A DNA stretch of 64,000 nt, from contig CAYWXL010000005.1 in NCBI GenBank assembly GCA_964461995.1, positions 1-64,000 on the forward strand, in the 5' to 3' direction. The notes beneath the pieces are model-generated. The model was not told the origin of the DNA. It searched no databases and worked only from the letters and a program-made list of their open reading frames with translations. Made by a program: the position numbers and the translations under genes. Positions 51,190 through 60,652 of this stretch are shown piece by piece (positions within the stretch are counted from its first letter, which is position 1; every line of letters starts with the position of its first letter). Source of the DNA: JALSRK01 sp964461995. GTDB lineage: Bacteria > Acidobacteriota > Terriglobia > Bryobacterales > Bryobacteraceae.

Positions 51190-53082
51190 ATGTCGCTCGC
51201 GAATCTGACCCTCGCCGAACTCCTCATCTTGTCGGCGGCGGGGCTGGCCTTCATCACCTTGTTGTACTTGCTCGACCGGACCCGGCGCCGGCGCGTGGTA
51301 CCCACGCTGCGCTTCTGGACAGCGGCCGGGTCAGCCCCGGCGGCCCGGCGGCGCCGCATTCGTGAGCCTTTCAGCCTGTTGCTGCAAGCGGCGGCGTTCC
51401 TGTTGCTGATGCTGGCCCTGGCCGGAGCTCGCACGGGTGACCCGGAGGCGTACGCCGCCGACCACGTGCTGGTGCTCGACGCGTCTGCGTGGATGGCCGC
51501 TGAGCCGGGCGGGACGCCCCTAATCGAAGAGGTGCGCCGCCTCGGGCTGGAATACGTCCGGGCATTGCCCCCGGGGGACCGGGTAATGGTGATATGCGCG
51601 GACTCGCTGGCCGCTCCGCTGACCGGCTTCGAGGGTGACCGCCGCGAGGTGGAGGAAGCCGTGCGCTCCTGCCAGGTGGGCTCGGGAGCCGTGGATGTCG
51701 AGCAACTGCTCGAGGCGGCGCAGCGGGCCCTCGCGCTTCATGCACGCCGGCCTGGCGAGATCGTTTTCGTCGGTTCCGGGCGGACGGCGGGTATGGCGGG
51801 GCGCGGGAATCTGGCGCTTTCCGCGCCGTTGCGGTACATCCCGATCGAACCCGTACCCGGGCTTCGGAACGTGGGTCTGCGCCGGGCTGCGCTGCGGCAC
51901 TCGCTCACGGAAGGCAACGTCTGGGAGGTGTTCGCGGTGGTGGCCAATGACGGGGCCGCTCCCGAGGTGGTGGACCTGAGCGCGCAGTTTGCGGGCGAGC
52001 CGGTGGCCTTCCGGCGGCTGGCTCTCGACGGTGGAGGGCGGCAGTCCGTCACGTTCCCGCTCCGGACCACGGCGGGAGGCGATCTCGATATCTCGTTACT
52101 GGGCGACGACGATTTCCCGGCTGACGATAGCGTCGTCCTGCGAGTGCCGCCGCGCCGGCCGGCGAAAGTGGTGGTTTACACCCGGAGGCCCGCTGTTTTC
52201 CAGCCCTTGCTTTCCGCCGGCGGCGTGGTGGCGGCGGAGTTCCGGCTTCCGGGATCGCCCGCGCCCGGGGAGGACGAAGCCGATGTCGTCATCCTGGACC
52301 GTTGCCCCAGGCCGGATGGTTGGCGCGGCGGGACGATAGCCATTCTGCCGCCGCGCGGGGATTCGGAGGTCCGTGTTGTCCGGCAAGTGGCGCGCACCAA
52401 GATCACTGGCTGGAACCCGGCGCATCCTGTTAGCGCTGGACTGCGTAGCCGAGGCCTCCGCTTGGCGTCGGCGTTGGTTCTGGACGTCCCGGGCGGATGG
52501 ACCGCGGTTGCCGAGACCCCCGCCGGGGCGGTGCTGGCTGTTGATGACCATTCCCGGACGGCGGTTCTTGGTTTCGACCCTGTATCGAAACCCGTGCGTT
52601 TCGACCTGGCGGCGCCACTTCTGTTCGGCAACCTGTTGCGTTGGGTCCGGCCGGAAGTTTTTCGTGCGTGGGAGATGACGTCGGCCGGGGTGGGCGAAGT
52701 TGTGCTGCCCTTGGAGGACGGTGTAGACCCGGACGAGATTGAAGTGGTCGGCGGCGACGGCGTGCCAGTACCCTTCCGGGTCGAGGAAGGCCGGTTGCGT
52801 TTTCACGCCGGCCGTGCGGGGACGGTGCGGGTTTTGGCAGGCGGCCGGGAAATTGACTACTCCTTCCGCGTAGCAGCCATCCCACCGGGGCGCTGGTCGC
52901 CGCCGGAGGGGGCGAAGCGCGGGCTTCCCGCTCCGTCCCGGCGGCCAGCGGCGCGGGTGTTGTGGCCATGGTTGGCGTTGGCGGCGGCGCTGTTGTTAGC
53001 GGTCGAGTGGGCATGGTTTGGGCGGGGCCGACACTTGGCGGCGCAACCTGTTCCGGCGGGAGTGGAGAAGAAGGCGGCATGA
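51190..53082 (+). CDS. BatA-like membrane protein with degenerate vWA
   Basis: The 630-residue protein has an N-terminal membrane segment, the BatA-type region (TLAELLILSAAGLAFITLLY, FSLLLQAAAFLLLMLALAGA), then a vWA-like domain whose metal motif is D97-A-S99-A-W101, so the second Ser of the usual DxSxS is replaced by Trp. A C-terminal membrane segment (LWPWLALAAALLLAVEWAWF) closes it. It likely spans the inner membrane with a periplasmic or cytoplasmic vWA. The next gene overlaps it (ATGA). Confidence 0.87.
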   Translation: MSLANLTLAELLILSAAGLAFITLLYLLDRTRRRRVVPTLRFWTAAGSAPAARRRRIREPFSLLLQAAAFLLLMLALAGARTGDPEAYAADHVLVLDASAWMAAEPGGTPLIEEVRRLGLEYVRALPPGDRVMVICADSLAAPLTGFEGDRREVEEAVRSCQVGSGAVDVEQLLEAAQRALALHARRPGEIVFVGSGRTAGMAGRGNLALSAPLRYIPIEPVPGLRNVGLRRAALRHSLTEGNVWEVFAVVANDGAAPEVVDLSAQFAGEPVAFRRLALDGGGRQSVTFPLRTTAGGDLDISLLGDDDFPADDSVVLRVPPRRPAKVVVYTRRPAVFQPLLSAGGVVAAEFRLPGSPAPGEDEADVVILDRCPRPDGWRGGTIAILPPRGDSEVRVVRQVARTKITGWNPAHPVSAGLRSRGLRLASALVLDVPGGWTAVAETPAGAVLAVDDHSRTAVLGFDPVSKPVRFDLAAPLLFGNLLRWVRPEVFRAWEMTSAGVGEVVLPLEDGVDPDEIEVVGGDGVPVPFRVEEGRLRFHAGRAGTVRVLAGGREIDYSFRVAAIPPGRWSPPEGAKRGLPAPSRRPAARVLWPWLALAAALLLAVEWAWFGRGRHLAAQPVPAGVEKKAA

Positions 53083-55562
53083 GCTTCGAGCGTGCCTGGG
53101 TATTGGTGTTTCTGGCGCTTCCCGCGGCCCTGGCCGCATGGGAGTGGTCCCGGACGGCGAGCCGTTTGCGCTCAGCGTTGAAACACCTGGCCTTAGCGGC
53201 CGTCGTCGTCGCTCTCGCTGGCCCGGCCGTCTCGGTGTGGGAGACGAAAGTGGCAGTCGCGGTCTTGGCCGACACGTCGGCGAGCATCACGAGCCGGGAT
53301 CTCCGCGAGGTGTCGGAGTTGGCTCGCCGGATCTGGGAGCACCGGGGCCGCCACGTCGTCCGGATCTTGCCCTTCGCCGGAGAAGCGCGGCCGTTGGGCA
53401 CGGCTGAGCGGGAGCCGGCGCTGAATCTTCGTCCGACCCCTGGGCCGGCAGGACGCCGCACCAACATAGAGGCAGCCGTGCTGGATTCCATCACCGGCTT
53501 GCCCGCCGGATTGGTGCCGCGCCTGTTTCTGATTACCGACGGGCGTGAGAACCAGGGTTCCGTTTCCCGGGCGGCGTGGCTGGCCCGCGATTTGGGCATT
53601 CCGGTGGACACATGGCCTCTTGCCGGCCGCGAGAGGCCCCAACTCCGTATCGAGGCGGTCCGGTTCCCGGCCATCGCCTTCGCGGGCGAGCGTTTCTCCG
53701 TCGAACTCGCTGTCCGCTCTCCGCGGGACGCGGAAGGAAGCGTGACGCTCCGGGCCGAGGGCAAGGAGCTAGGGACCCGGCCCGTACGCCTGACGGCTGG
53801 GCTGAACCGGGTCGCTGTAACAGCCACTTTGAACCTGAGCGGAGCCTACGACATTATCGGGACCCTCGTCGCCCAAGGCCTGGGCGAGGTACGCTTCGCC
53901 CAGGCGATCAGCATCCGTACGCCACGGGTGCTGTATGTGTCTCAGGATCCCCCGGGAACCGGAGAGCACTTGCTCGGCGCGCTCCGCTCGGGCGGGTTCA
54001 CCGTGGAGGAGGCCAACGGTCTTCCGGCGGGAGAGCTGAAGCGTTACCAGGTGGTCATCCTCAACAATTGGGATTTTCAGCACATGGCGGTTTCGCTGAA
54101 ACGGCGCCTGGAAGAGTACGTGCGGCGAGGCGGCGGTCTGCTGGTGATCGGCGGGGAACGCAATGTCTACCTCGAGGAGCGCCGCCGCAAGGAGGACCCG
54201 CTCGAGGAGGCGCTGCCCGCCCGCCTGGCGCCCCCGCGCTCGCCTGAGGGCACGTGCGTCGTCCTGATCATCGACAAGTCGTCCTCGATGGAGGGGCGGA
54301 AGATGGAGTTAGCGCGCTTGGCGGCCATTGGCGTGGTGGAGAACTTGCGGCGCCAGGACCGGGTCGGCGTGCTGATCTTCGACAACTCGTTCCAGTGGGC
54401 GGTGCCGATCCGGCGGGCCGAAAACCGTACGTTGATCAAACGGCTGATCGCGGGCATCACGCCCGACGGCGGCACCCAGATCGCGCCGGCGCTGGCCGAG
54501 GCCTACCGGCGGATCCTGCCGGTGAAAGCCACCTTCAAACACATCGTCCTGCTGACCGACGGCATTTCCGAGGAAGGCGACAGCATCGCTCTGGCGAAAG
54601 AGGCGGCGGGGAACCGGGTCACCATTTCCACAGTCGGCTTAGGTCAAGACGTCAACCGGAGCTATCTCGAAAAAGTGGCCACGTTTGCCAAGGGGCGCGC
54701 CTACTTCCTTTCCGATCCGTCTCAGTTAGCGCAGATCTTGTTGCGGGACGTCATGGAGCACACCGGCAAGACGGCGGTGGAGAAGCCGGTGCGCCCGGTC
54801 GTCGCCGCGCGGTCTCAGATTCTCGCCGGCATCCCGGATGAAGAGTGGCCTCCGCTGAAGGGGTATGTCCGGTTCGAAGCCAAGCCCAGCGCGGAGACAG
54901 TGCTGCGGCTCGACGTGGCGGAGAAGGATCCGCTGCTGGCGCGGTGGCAGTACGGCCTGGGCCGGGCGGCGGTGTTCGCCTCCGACGCGAAAAGCCGGTG
55001 GGCCGAGGCTTGGGTCGGCTGGCGGGGCTTTGATGTCTTCTGGTTGAACGTCGTTCGCGACCTGTTGCCACACGCCGTTCCGGGCCGCGTCGCGGTCAGC
55101 TTCGATCCCGCCGACCGCCGGCTTACGATCGATCTACGCCTCGCGCCTGGCGAGGAGGAACCGGATCAGTTGCCCGAACTTTTCGTTTTCGGGGCGGACG
55201 GCTTCCGGCAACCCTTGGAGATGACAAAAGTGGCGCAGGGCGCATGGCGCGGCTCGCTGGAGATTGGCGACCGCACCGGCCTCTTCCGGGTCCGGCCTTT
55301 GGAGGAGACCCCGTTGTTTCCTGAGACCGGCATCTATCTGGAAGAGAAGGAGCTCGCCGATTATGGCTCCGACGAGCGTCTACTGAAAGCCGTCGCCGCG
55401 TTTACCGGGGGGCGGTTCCGTCCCTCGCCCGAGGAGGTCTTCGACGCCGGCGGGCGGGCGATCCCGGCCGAAATGCCTCTTTGGCCATGGTTCCTGGCCC
55501 TGGCTGTCCTGCTGAATCTGGCCGAATTGACGCTGCGGAAGATGCGCGCGCTAGGGGCGTGA
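53079..55562 (+). CDS. Membrane protein with two vWA domains and GATase-like region
   Basis: The 827-residue protein has two membrane segments near the N-terminus (about residues 5-22 and 33-52), a first vWA (D65-T-S67-A-S69), a glutamine-amidotransferase-like region (about 285-380: RVLYVSQDPPGTGEHLLGAL, YVRRGGGLLVIGGE) and a second vWA (D399-K-S401-S-S403, TDGISEEGD), and a C-terminal membrane segment (LWPWFLALAVLLNLAELTL). Both MIDAS motifs look intact. Start at 53079 overlaps the previous stop. It completes the DUF58-BatA-VWA run. Confidence 0.88.
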   Translation: MSFERAWVLVFLALPAALAAWEWSRTASRLRSALKHLALAAVVVALAGPAVSVWETKVAVAVLADTSASITSRDLREVSELARRIWEHRGRHVVRILPFAGEARPLGTAEREPALNLRPTPGPAGRRTNIEAAVLDSITGLPAGLVPRLFLITDGRENQGSVSRAAWLARDLGIPVDTWPLAGRERPQLRIEAVRFPAIAFAGERFSVELAVRSPRDAEGSVTLRAEGKELGTRPVRLTAGLNRVAVTATLNLSGAYDIIGTLVAQGLGEVRFAQAISIRTPRVLYVSQDPPGTGEHLLGALRSGGFTVEEANGLPAGELKRYQVVILNNWDFQHMAVSLKRRLEEYVRRGGGLLVIGGERNVYLEERRRKEDPLEEALPARLAPPRSPEGTCVVLIIDKSSSMEGRKMELARLAAIGVVENLRRQDRVGVLIFDNSFQWAVPIRRAENRTLIKRLIAGITPDGGTQIAPALAEAYRRILPVKATFKHIVLLTDGISEEGDSIALAKEAAGNRVTISTVGLGQDVNRSYLEKVATFAKGRAYFLSDPSQLAQILLRDVMEHTGKTAVEKPVRPVVAARSQILAGIPDEEWPPLKGYVRFEAKPSAETVLRLDVAEKDPLLARWQYGLGRAAVFASDAKSRWAEAWVGWRGFDVFWLNVVRDLLPHAVPGRVAVSFDPADRRLTIDLRLAPGEEEPDQLPELFVFGADGFRQPLEMTKVAQGAWRGSLEIGDRTGLFRVRPLEETPLFPETGIYLEEKELADYGSDERLLKAVAAFTGGRFRPSPEEVFDAGGRAIPAEMPLWPWFLALAVLLNLAELTLRKMRALGA

Positions 55563-55627
55563 CCCTCCAGCCGGCGAAGCCCCAGCAGGCGCCGGGAACT
55601 CCAACCGGGACGGCCCTTCCGGCGAAC

Positions 55628-55654
55628 TTGCGTCTCCGGAAACCTTGATATACT
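55628..55654 (+). promoter_or_regulatory. Weak promoter-like pair before MFS gene
   Basis: TATACT (55649-55654) is a good -10 and lies nine bases before the ATG at 55663, which would make a nearly leaderless message. The TTGCGT at 55628-55633 is 15 bases upstream, a short spacer. Low confidence. Confidence 0.25.
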
Positions 55655-55662
55655 CGCCGCTG

Positions 55663-56910
55663 ATGAAATACCGGCACAAGGTCCTGGGGTTGCTGTTCTT
55701 GCTGTCGATGATCACTTACATCGACCGCGTTTGCATCGGGTTCGCTGGTCCGCGAATGCAAAAGGACTTGGGGCTGACGCCGGAGCAATATGGCCTGGTG
55801 CTCAGCGCCTTCGCCCTCGCCTACATGATCTTCGAGATCCCCAGCGGCGCCTGGGGCGACAAGGCCGGCCCTCGGAAGCTGCTCACGAGGATCGTCGTCT
55901 GGTGGAGCGTTTTCACCAGCCTGACCGGGGCGGCCAAAAACTACATGTGGCTGCTGATCACCCGCTTTCTTTTCGGGGCTGGTGAGGCGGGCGCTTATCC
56001 GAATGCCTCGGGGGCGATTTCGCGCTGGTTCCCGGCGGCCGAACGCGGGCGCGCCCAAGGGATCGTGTGGATGGCGAGCCGGGTCGGCGGCGCGTTCACG
56101 CCGTTCCTGGTAGTGCCCATCCAAGCCAATTACGGCTGGCGGGCCTCGTTCTACGTATTCGGCATCTTGGGCCTCATCTGGGCCGTTGTCTGGTTCACCT
56201 GGTTCCGCGACCATCCCTCGGAGAAGAAGGGCGTCAGCAAGGAGGAACTCGAAGAAATCGGCGCCGGAGCGTCACCCCCCGCTCACGTGAAGCTCCCCTG
56301 GGGAACCGTCTTTCGCAGCAGCAATTTCTGGATTATCCTGCTCATGTACCACCTCTATTGCTACGGCGCGTTCTTCTTCCTCTCCTGGTATCCGACGTTC
56401 CTTGTCAAAGGCCGGGGTTTCGACGACGCCGAGCTACTCTCCTATTCCTGGCTGCCCTTCGTATTGGGGGCCATCGCCAACATGGCGGGCGGCTGGGTGA
56501 GCGACCGCCTGGTCACGCGCATCGGGCTGAAGTGGGGCCGGCGTACGGTGGGTCTGATCGGGTTAGGGACTTCCGCCACGTTCATCTTCGCCACCGCGCT
56601 TACCCACCACAAGCTGTTGAGCGTCATCTTCCTGGCCATCGGATTCGCGGCGTCGGACTTCATGCTGCCGGTGGCGTGGGCGGTCTGCCTGGACGTGGGC
56701 CGCAAGTACGCTGGCACGGTGACCGGGGCGATGAACACCGCCGGGCAGCTCGGCTCGTTCACCGTGGCGGCGGCCTTCGGCTTCGTCGTCACTGCCTTCG
56801 GCGGCAACTACGATGCGCCCCTGTACCCCATGGCCGCGCTGATGGGGCTCAGTACGCTCTTGTGGCTGAAGATCGATCCCACCCGGCCCCTCGTTCCCGG
56901 CGACGAGTGA
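55663..56910 (+). CDS. MFS transporter, anion:cation symporter type
   Basis: The 415-residue protein has twelve membrane segments and MFS landmarks: YIDRVCIGFAGPRMQKDLGL, GDKAGPRKLLTRIVVWWS, FGAGEAGAYPNASGAISRWF. These match the ACS family (sugar-acid or hexuronate transporters). ATG at 55663 is chosen over TTG at 55645. No ribosome-binding site; a weak promoter-like pair may give a near-leaderless transcript. Confidence 0.88.
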   Translation: MKYRHKVLGLLFLLSMITYIDRVCIGFAGPRMQKDLGLTPEQYGLVLSAFALAYMIFEIPSGAWGDKAGPRKLLTRIVVWWSVFTSLTGAAKNYMWLLITRFLFGAGEAGAYPNASGAISRWFPAAERGRAQGIVWMASRVGGAFTPFLVVPIQANYGWRASFYVFGILGLIWAVVWFTWFRDHPSEKKGVSKEELEEIGAGASPPAHVKLPWGTVFRSSNFWIILLMYHLYCYGAFFFLSWYPTFLVKGRGFDDAELLSYSWLPFVLGAIANMAGGWVSDRLVTRIGLKWGRRTVGLIGLGTSATFIFATALTHHKLLSVIFLAIGFAASDFMLPVAWAVCLDVGRKYAGTVTGAMNTAGQLGSFTVAAAFGFVVTAFGGNYDAPLYPMAALMGLSTLLWLKIDPTRPLVPGDE

Positions 56911-56956
56911 AACGGTCCGGGCGCGAAGGCCGTAAGATTAGGGAGAAGGGGTCGGT

Positions 56957-57367
56957 ATGTTCGAGATCCTCGAGCACACGGCAGACATCGGCTTTCGTGC
57001 GTGGGGCGACACGCCCGAAGAGCTATTCGCCCACGCCGCGCTGGCGCTCGAGGAGATCGCCTGCGATATAAGTCGCGTCGAGGCGCGGCAGGTATACCCG
57101 ATTGCGACCCGGGGGGACGATTGGGAGAGTCTGCTGGTGGCGTGGCTGAACGAAGTTCTCTATTACCTTGACGGCAGGGGAGTCGTGATGAGCCGGTTCG
57201 ACGTGCGGCGGGTGGCGCCCCCCGACGTTTCGGGCGAGGGTTGGGGCGAACCCCGCGATCCCGAGCGCCATCCGCCGAAGCTGGTGGTCAAAGGCGTCAC
57301 GTACCACCAGCTCGAGGTAAAGCAGGAGGACGGCCGCTGGACGGCCCGGGTCTTCCTGGACATTTGA
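56957..57367 (+). CDS. Archease
   Basis: The 136-residue protein has archease motifs: EHTADIGFRAWGDTPEELFA, ALALEEIACD and KGVTYHQLEVKQEDGRWTAR. Archease activates RtcB by helping guanylylation. AGGGAGAAGGGG precedes the ATG. It ends nine bases before rtcB, so the two form one unit. Confidence 0.94.
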   Translation: MFEILEHTADIGFRAWGDTPEELFAHAALALEEIACDISRVEARQVYPIATRGDDWESLLVAWLNEVLYYLDGRGVVMSRFDVRRVAPPDVSGEGWGEPRDPERHPPKLVVKGVTYHQLEVKQEDGRWTARVFLDI

Positions 57368-57376
57368 GGGGCGATC

Positions 57377-58807
57377 ATGGACATCCGGATCGAATCGATC
57401 GACGGCTTGCGGCATCGCATCCCGCGCCACGGCAAGATGCGCACGGATGCCGTGGTTTATGCCAGTCCGGAACTACTGGAACAGATCCGCCGCGACCTGT
57501 CGTTGCAGCAGGCGGTGAACGTAGCCACGCTGCCGGGCATCGTCGGCCCCAGCCTGGCCATGCCCGACATCCATCAGGGCTACGGCTTCCCCATCGGGGG
57601 GGTGGCGGCCACGGATTGGAACGAGGGCGTCGTCTCGCCGGGCGGCGTCGGCTTCGACATCAACTGCGGCGTCCGGCTAGTCCGGACGAACCTCAGCCGC
57701 GATGAGGTGCACTCCCGGATTCGCGAGCTGGTGAACCAGGCGTTCCGGGACGTGCCCTGCGGCACCGGCGGGAAAGGCCGGTTGAAGCTGACCGAAAAGG
57801 AATTGAACGAGGTGCTCGAGAAGGGCGCCCGCTGGCTGGTGGACCGGGGCTACAGCCCGCCGCGGGACGCCGAGTGCGCCGAGGAAGGCGGGTGTCTGGC
57901 GGAAGCCGATCCGGGAGCGGTATCATCCCGGGCCAAGGAGCGGGGCCGCCCGCAGCTCGGCACCCTGGGCAGCGGCAACCACTTCCTCGAGATCCAGTAC
58001 GTGCAGCGCGTCCACTATCCCGAGGCCGCGAAGGCCATGGGCCTCGAAGAGGGGCAGGTGGTGGTGCTGATCCATTCCGGATCGCGGGGCCTCGGCCACC
58101 AGGTCTGCACCGACTTCCTCCAGCAGATGGGCGCGGCCATGAAGCGCTACGGCATCTCGCTGCCGGACCGCCAGTTGGCCTGCGTGCCGATCCAGTCGCC
58201 CGAAGGCCAGGCCTATCTGGGCGCGATGCGTGCCTCCGCGAATTTCGCCTGGGCGAACCGCACGGCGATCCTCTATTTCCTGAGGGACTCGTTCGAACGG
58301 GTCTTCGGCAAGTCGGCCGAACTCGTGACGGTTTACGACGTCTGCCACAACATCGCCAAACGTGAGCGCCACGTAGTGGACGGGAAAGAGCGGGACGTGC
58401 TGGTGCACCGCAAAGGCGCTACGCGCGCCTTCCCGCCGGGGCATCCCGAGATTCCGGAGGTCTACCGTTCCGTAGGCCAGCCGGTGCTGATCCCGGGCAG
58501 CATGGGCACAGCTTCCTGGGTGCTGTGTGGCGCCGAGGGCGCCATGAGGGAGACCTTCGGCAGCGTCTGCCACGGAGCCGGCCGGCTGATGAGCCGCACG
58601 GCGGCGAAGAAGGGCCGCAACGCGAAGGAAGTAGAGCGCGGATTGGAAAAGCGCGGCATCATTGTGCGGAGCGAAACAAAAAATGGAATCCTTGAGGAGA
58701 TTCCCGAGGCCTATAAAGATGTGGACGAGGTGATCGAGGTGGTCGAACGTGCCGGTTTGGCGCGCAAAGTAGCCCGCCTGAGGCCGCTGGGCGTCATCAA
58801 GGGCTAA
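57377..58807 (+). CDS. rtcB: RNA-splicing ligase RtcB
   Basis: The 476-residue protein joins RNA 2',3'-cyclic phosphate or 3'-phosphate ends to 5'-OH ends using GTP and Mn. Motifs: MPDIHQGYGFPIGGVAATDW, SPGGVGFDINCGVRLVRTNL (metal Asp and Cys), LGTLGSGNHFLEIQYVQRVH, SVCHGAGR (the His that takes GMP). GAGGGG lies upstream. With archease it forms an RNA repair unit; no rtcR-type regulator is beside it. Confidence 0.97.
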   Translation: MDIRIESIDGLRHRIPRHGKMRTDAVVYASPELLEQIRRDLSLQQAVNVATLPGIVGPSLAMPDIHQGYGFPIGGVAATDWNEGVVSPGGVGFDINCGVRLVRTNLSRDEVHSRIRELVNQAFRDVPCGTGGKGRLKLTEKELNEVLEKGARWLVDRGYSPPRDAECAEEGGCLAEADPGAVSSRAKERGRPQLGTLGSGNHFLEIQYVQRVHYPEAAKAMGLEEGQVVVLIHSGSRGLGHQVCTDFLQQMGAAMKRYGISLPDRQLACVPIQSPEGQAYLGAMRASANFAWANRTAILYFLRDSFERVFGKSAELVTVYDVCHNIAKRERHVVDGKERDVLVHRKGATRAFPPGHPEIPEVYRSVGQPVLIPGSMGTASWVLCGAEGAMRETFGSVCHGAGRLMSRTAAKKGRNAKEVERGLEKRGIIVRSETKNGILEEIPEAYKDVDEVIEVVERAGLARKVARLRPLGVIKG

Positions 58808-58816
58808 GGCGGCCCG

Positions 58817-59149
58817 TTACTGGCGTTGTTGCACCTGCTTGGAAATTCCCGCGCCGGAAGGTCCCCCTTTCACCTGCAAGGCGCCAGCCATTCCTGCCAG
58901 CGATATGGCCCGAAATAACTGTTCCATCCGGTCTTCCAGCCGCCGGATCCGCTCCTCGAATTCCCTCATGCGGGCACTGGCAGCCTCAGTATCCCTGTCA
59001 GGACCTGCGATCCTCCGCAAAACGGCGTTGCGAGCGAATTCGGAAATGCTGCGCGCCCCACTGGCGTGACACGCGGTTTTCAGTTCTTCGTACTCGACCT
59101 CGCTCAGACGGAAGTTCACCAGCCGGTTTCTTGGATTCAGTACGCTCAT
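58817..59149 (-). CDS. Ribbon-helix-helix plus coiled-coil protein
   Basis: The 110-residue protein has a ribbon-helix-helix-like N-terminus (RLVNFRLSEVEYEELKTACH, SISEFARNAVLRRI) and a coiled coil (MREFEERIRRLEDRMEQLF). It resembles mobilisation or partition-type DNA-binding proteins, but no mobile element is nearby. ATG at 59149 follows AGAGGG. Two TAGCCGGT repeats lie upstream (59173-59193). Confidence 0.68.
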   Translation of the reverse strand: MSVLNPRNRLVNFRLSEVEYEELKTACHASGARSISEFARNAVLRRIAGPDRDTEAASARMREFEERIRRLEDRMEQLFRAISLAGMAGALQVKGGPSGAGISKQVQQRQ

Positions 59150-59172
59150 TCCAAGTCCCTCTGCGGCGGCTG

Positions 59173-59193
59173 TAGCCGGTCTCACTAGCCGGT
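59173..59193. repeat. Tandem TAGCCGGT repeat, possible operator
   Basis: TAGCCGGT occurs at 59173-59180 and again at 59186-59193, 13 bases apart start to start, 24-44 bases upstream of the ribbon-helix-helix gene. Such proteins often bind short tandem repeats in their own promoters. Confidence 0.4.
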
Positions 59194-59419
59194 TTGAGCC
59201 GCCGGCGCTCTTTTCTTATCGGTCACCCGAAGAAGTTTTTGAACGAAAGGCAGCGGATGGCCATCTTTCGTTCTTGCATTATATTCAAGTTGACCGGTCT
59301 CTCGTATCGTCTCGCCCAGTTTTTCTGTTTTCTTGTCCGAAGACGGGTTCTGCCGGGCAGGGACTTGACCTTTACGGAACCATCGGCGCGCTCGTTCGTA
59401 TTTGTCTCTGAAAGGTTCC

Positions 59420-60634
59420 ATGCCAAGGACTACGAAACGACGATCTGGTGTGCGCGGCCGCTGGATTTGGGCGGCCGCCATCGTCTTGCTGGTCGCTGGA
59501 GCGGCGCTCGGAATACGGGCTTCGCTGCGGTCGAACCACGTCATCGATCCTTCCCGGTTGGTGACGGTCGAGCGGGGCGATATCGCCCGGAGCGTGGTCG
59601 CTACGGGCAAGATCGAGCCCCGGGCGAAGGTAGAGATCAAGTCCAAGGCCAGCGGCATCGTGAAGAAGATCCTGGTGGACTACAGCGACTCTGTGCGTCG
59701 CGGCCAAGTGCTTGTCGAGCTGGACAAAGAAGAACTCCAGGCCCGCCTGCGGGAGGCCCGGGCGCTGCTGATGGCCGCGGAGGCCGCCGAGAAAGCGGCT
59801 GTCGCGTCGTATGAGCGGAATAAGGTCGAGGCCGAAGGCCCGGACCTGCCGTTTCTCAAGGCCGCTGCCGACCGCGCCCGACGGCTACACGAGGACGGCC
59901 TGATCGCCCGGGCCGTGCTCGAGGAGGCCGAGCAGGCCTACCAGATGGCCTTGAACCGGCAGATGACAGCGTTGCGGAACGTTTCCGTCGCCAAGGCCCA
60001 AATCGCCCAGGCCCGCGCTCAGGTGGCCCAGGCCCGCGCCGCCCTGGACCGGGCCGAGCAGGATCTGCGCAACTCCACTATCGTCAGTCCAATGGACGGG
60101 GTGGTGCTGTCCCGCGACGTCGAGGTCGGCGATGCCGTCAGTTCGATCCTCGTGCTTGGCTCCCAAGCGACGCTGATCATGACGCTCGGCGACATCAGCG
60201 ACGTCTACGTCCGCGGCAAGGTGGACGAAGCGGACATCGGCAAGGTCTACATCGGCCAGCCGGCGCGAATCGTCGTCGAGAGTTTCAAGGACAAAGAGTT
60301 CCGCGGCGAGGTGACCCGCATCTCGCCCCTGGGCGTCGAGGAGGACAACGTCACTACGTTTGAGGTGCGTGTCTCCATCGCCAACCCGACGGGCGAATTG
60401 AAGGCCAATATGACGGCCAATGCGGAGATCATCCTCGAGGAAAAACACGACGTGCTCTTGGTGCGGGAAGCGGCAGTTCTGTATGACCAGAACCGCAACG
60501 CTTTCGTCGAAGTGCCTGATCCGGCCGCTGAGACGGGCCGCCGCAAGGTGCCGGTGAAGCTTGGAATTTCGAACGGCATCCTCACCGAGGTCGTCTCCGG
60601 TCTGAAAGAAGGCGACCAGGTGATCTTACAGTGA
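59420..60634 (+). CDS. MacA/HlyD-type efflux periplasmic adaptor
   Basis: The 404-residue protein has an N-terminal membrane anchor (WIWAAAIVLLVAGAALGI), barrel-sandwich lipoyl parts (VVATGKIEPRAKVEIKSKAS, STIVSPMDGVVLSRDVEVGD), a long helical hairpin (about residues 110-210) and a C-terminal beta-barrel region. It links inner-membrane pumps to an outer-membrane channel. ATG at 59420 follows AAAGG. Two MacB-like permease genes follow; an outer-membrane factor is not in the window. Confidence 0.9.
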   Translation: MPRTTKRRSGVRGRWIWAAAIVLLVAGAALGIRASLRSNHVIDPSRLVTVERGDIARSVVATGKIEPRAKVEIKSKASGIVKKILVDYSDSVRRGQVLVELDKEELQARLREARALLMAAEAAEKAAVASYERNKVEAEGPDLPFLKAAADRARRLHEDGLIARAVLEEAEQAYQMALNRQMTALRNVSVAKAQIAQARAQVAQARAALDRAEQDLRNSTIVSPMDGVVLSRDVEVGDAVSSILVLGSQATLIMTLGDISDVYVRGKVDEADIGKVYIGQPARIVVESFKDKEFRGEVTRISPLGVEEDNVTTFEVRVSIANPTGELKANMTANAEIILEEKHDVLLVREAAVLYDQNRNAFVEVPDPAAETGRRKVPVKLGISNGILTEVVSGLKEGDQVILQ

Positions 60635-60652
60635 CGCCGGTGGGAAGACAGC

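Noticed and set aside
59185..59814. Two overlapping short frames between the ribbon-helix-helix and adaptor genes
   Set aside because: They overlap the adaptor gene in other frames, have basic low-complexity translations and no start signals.
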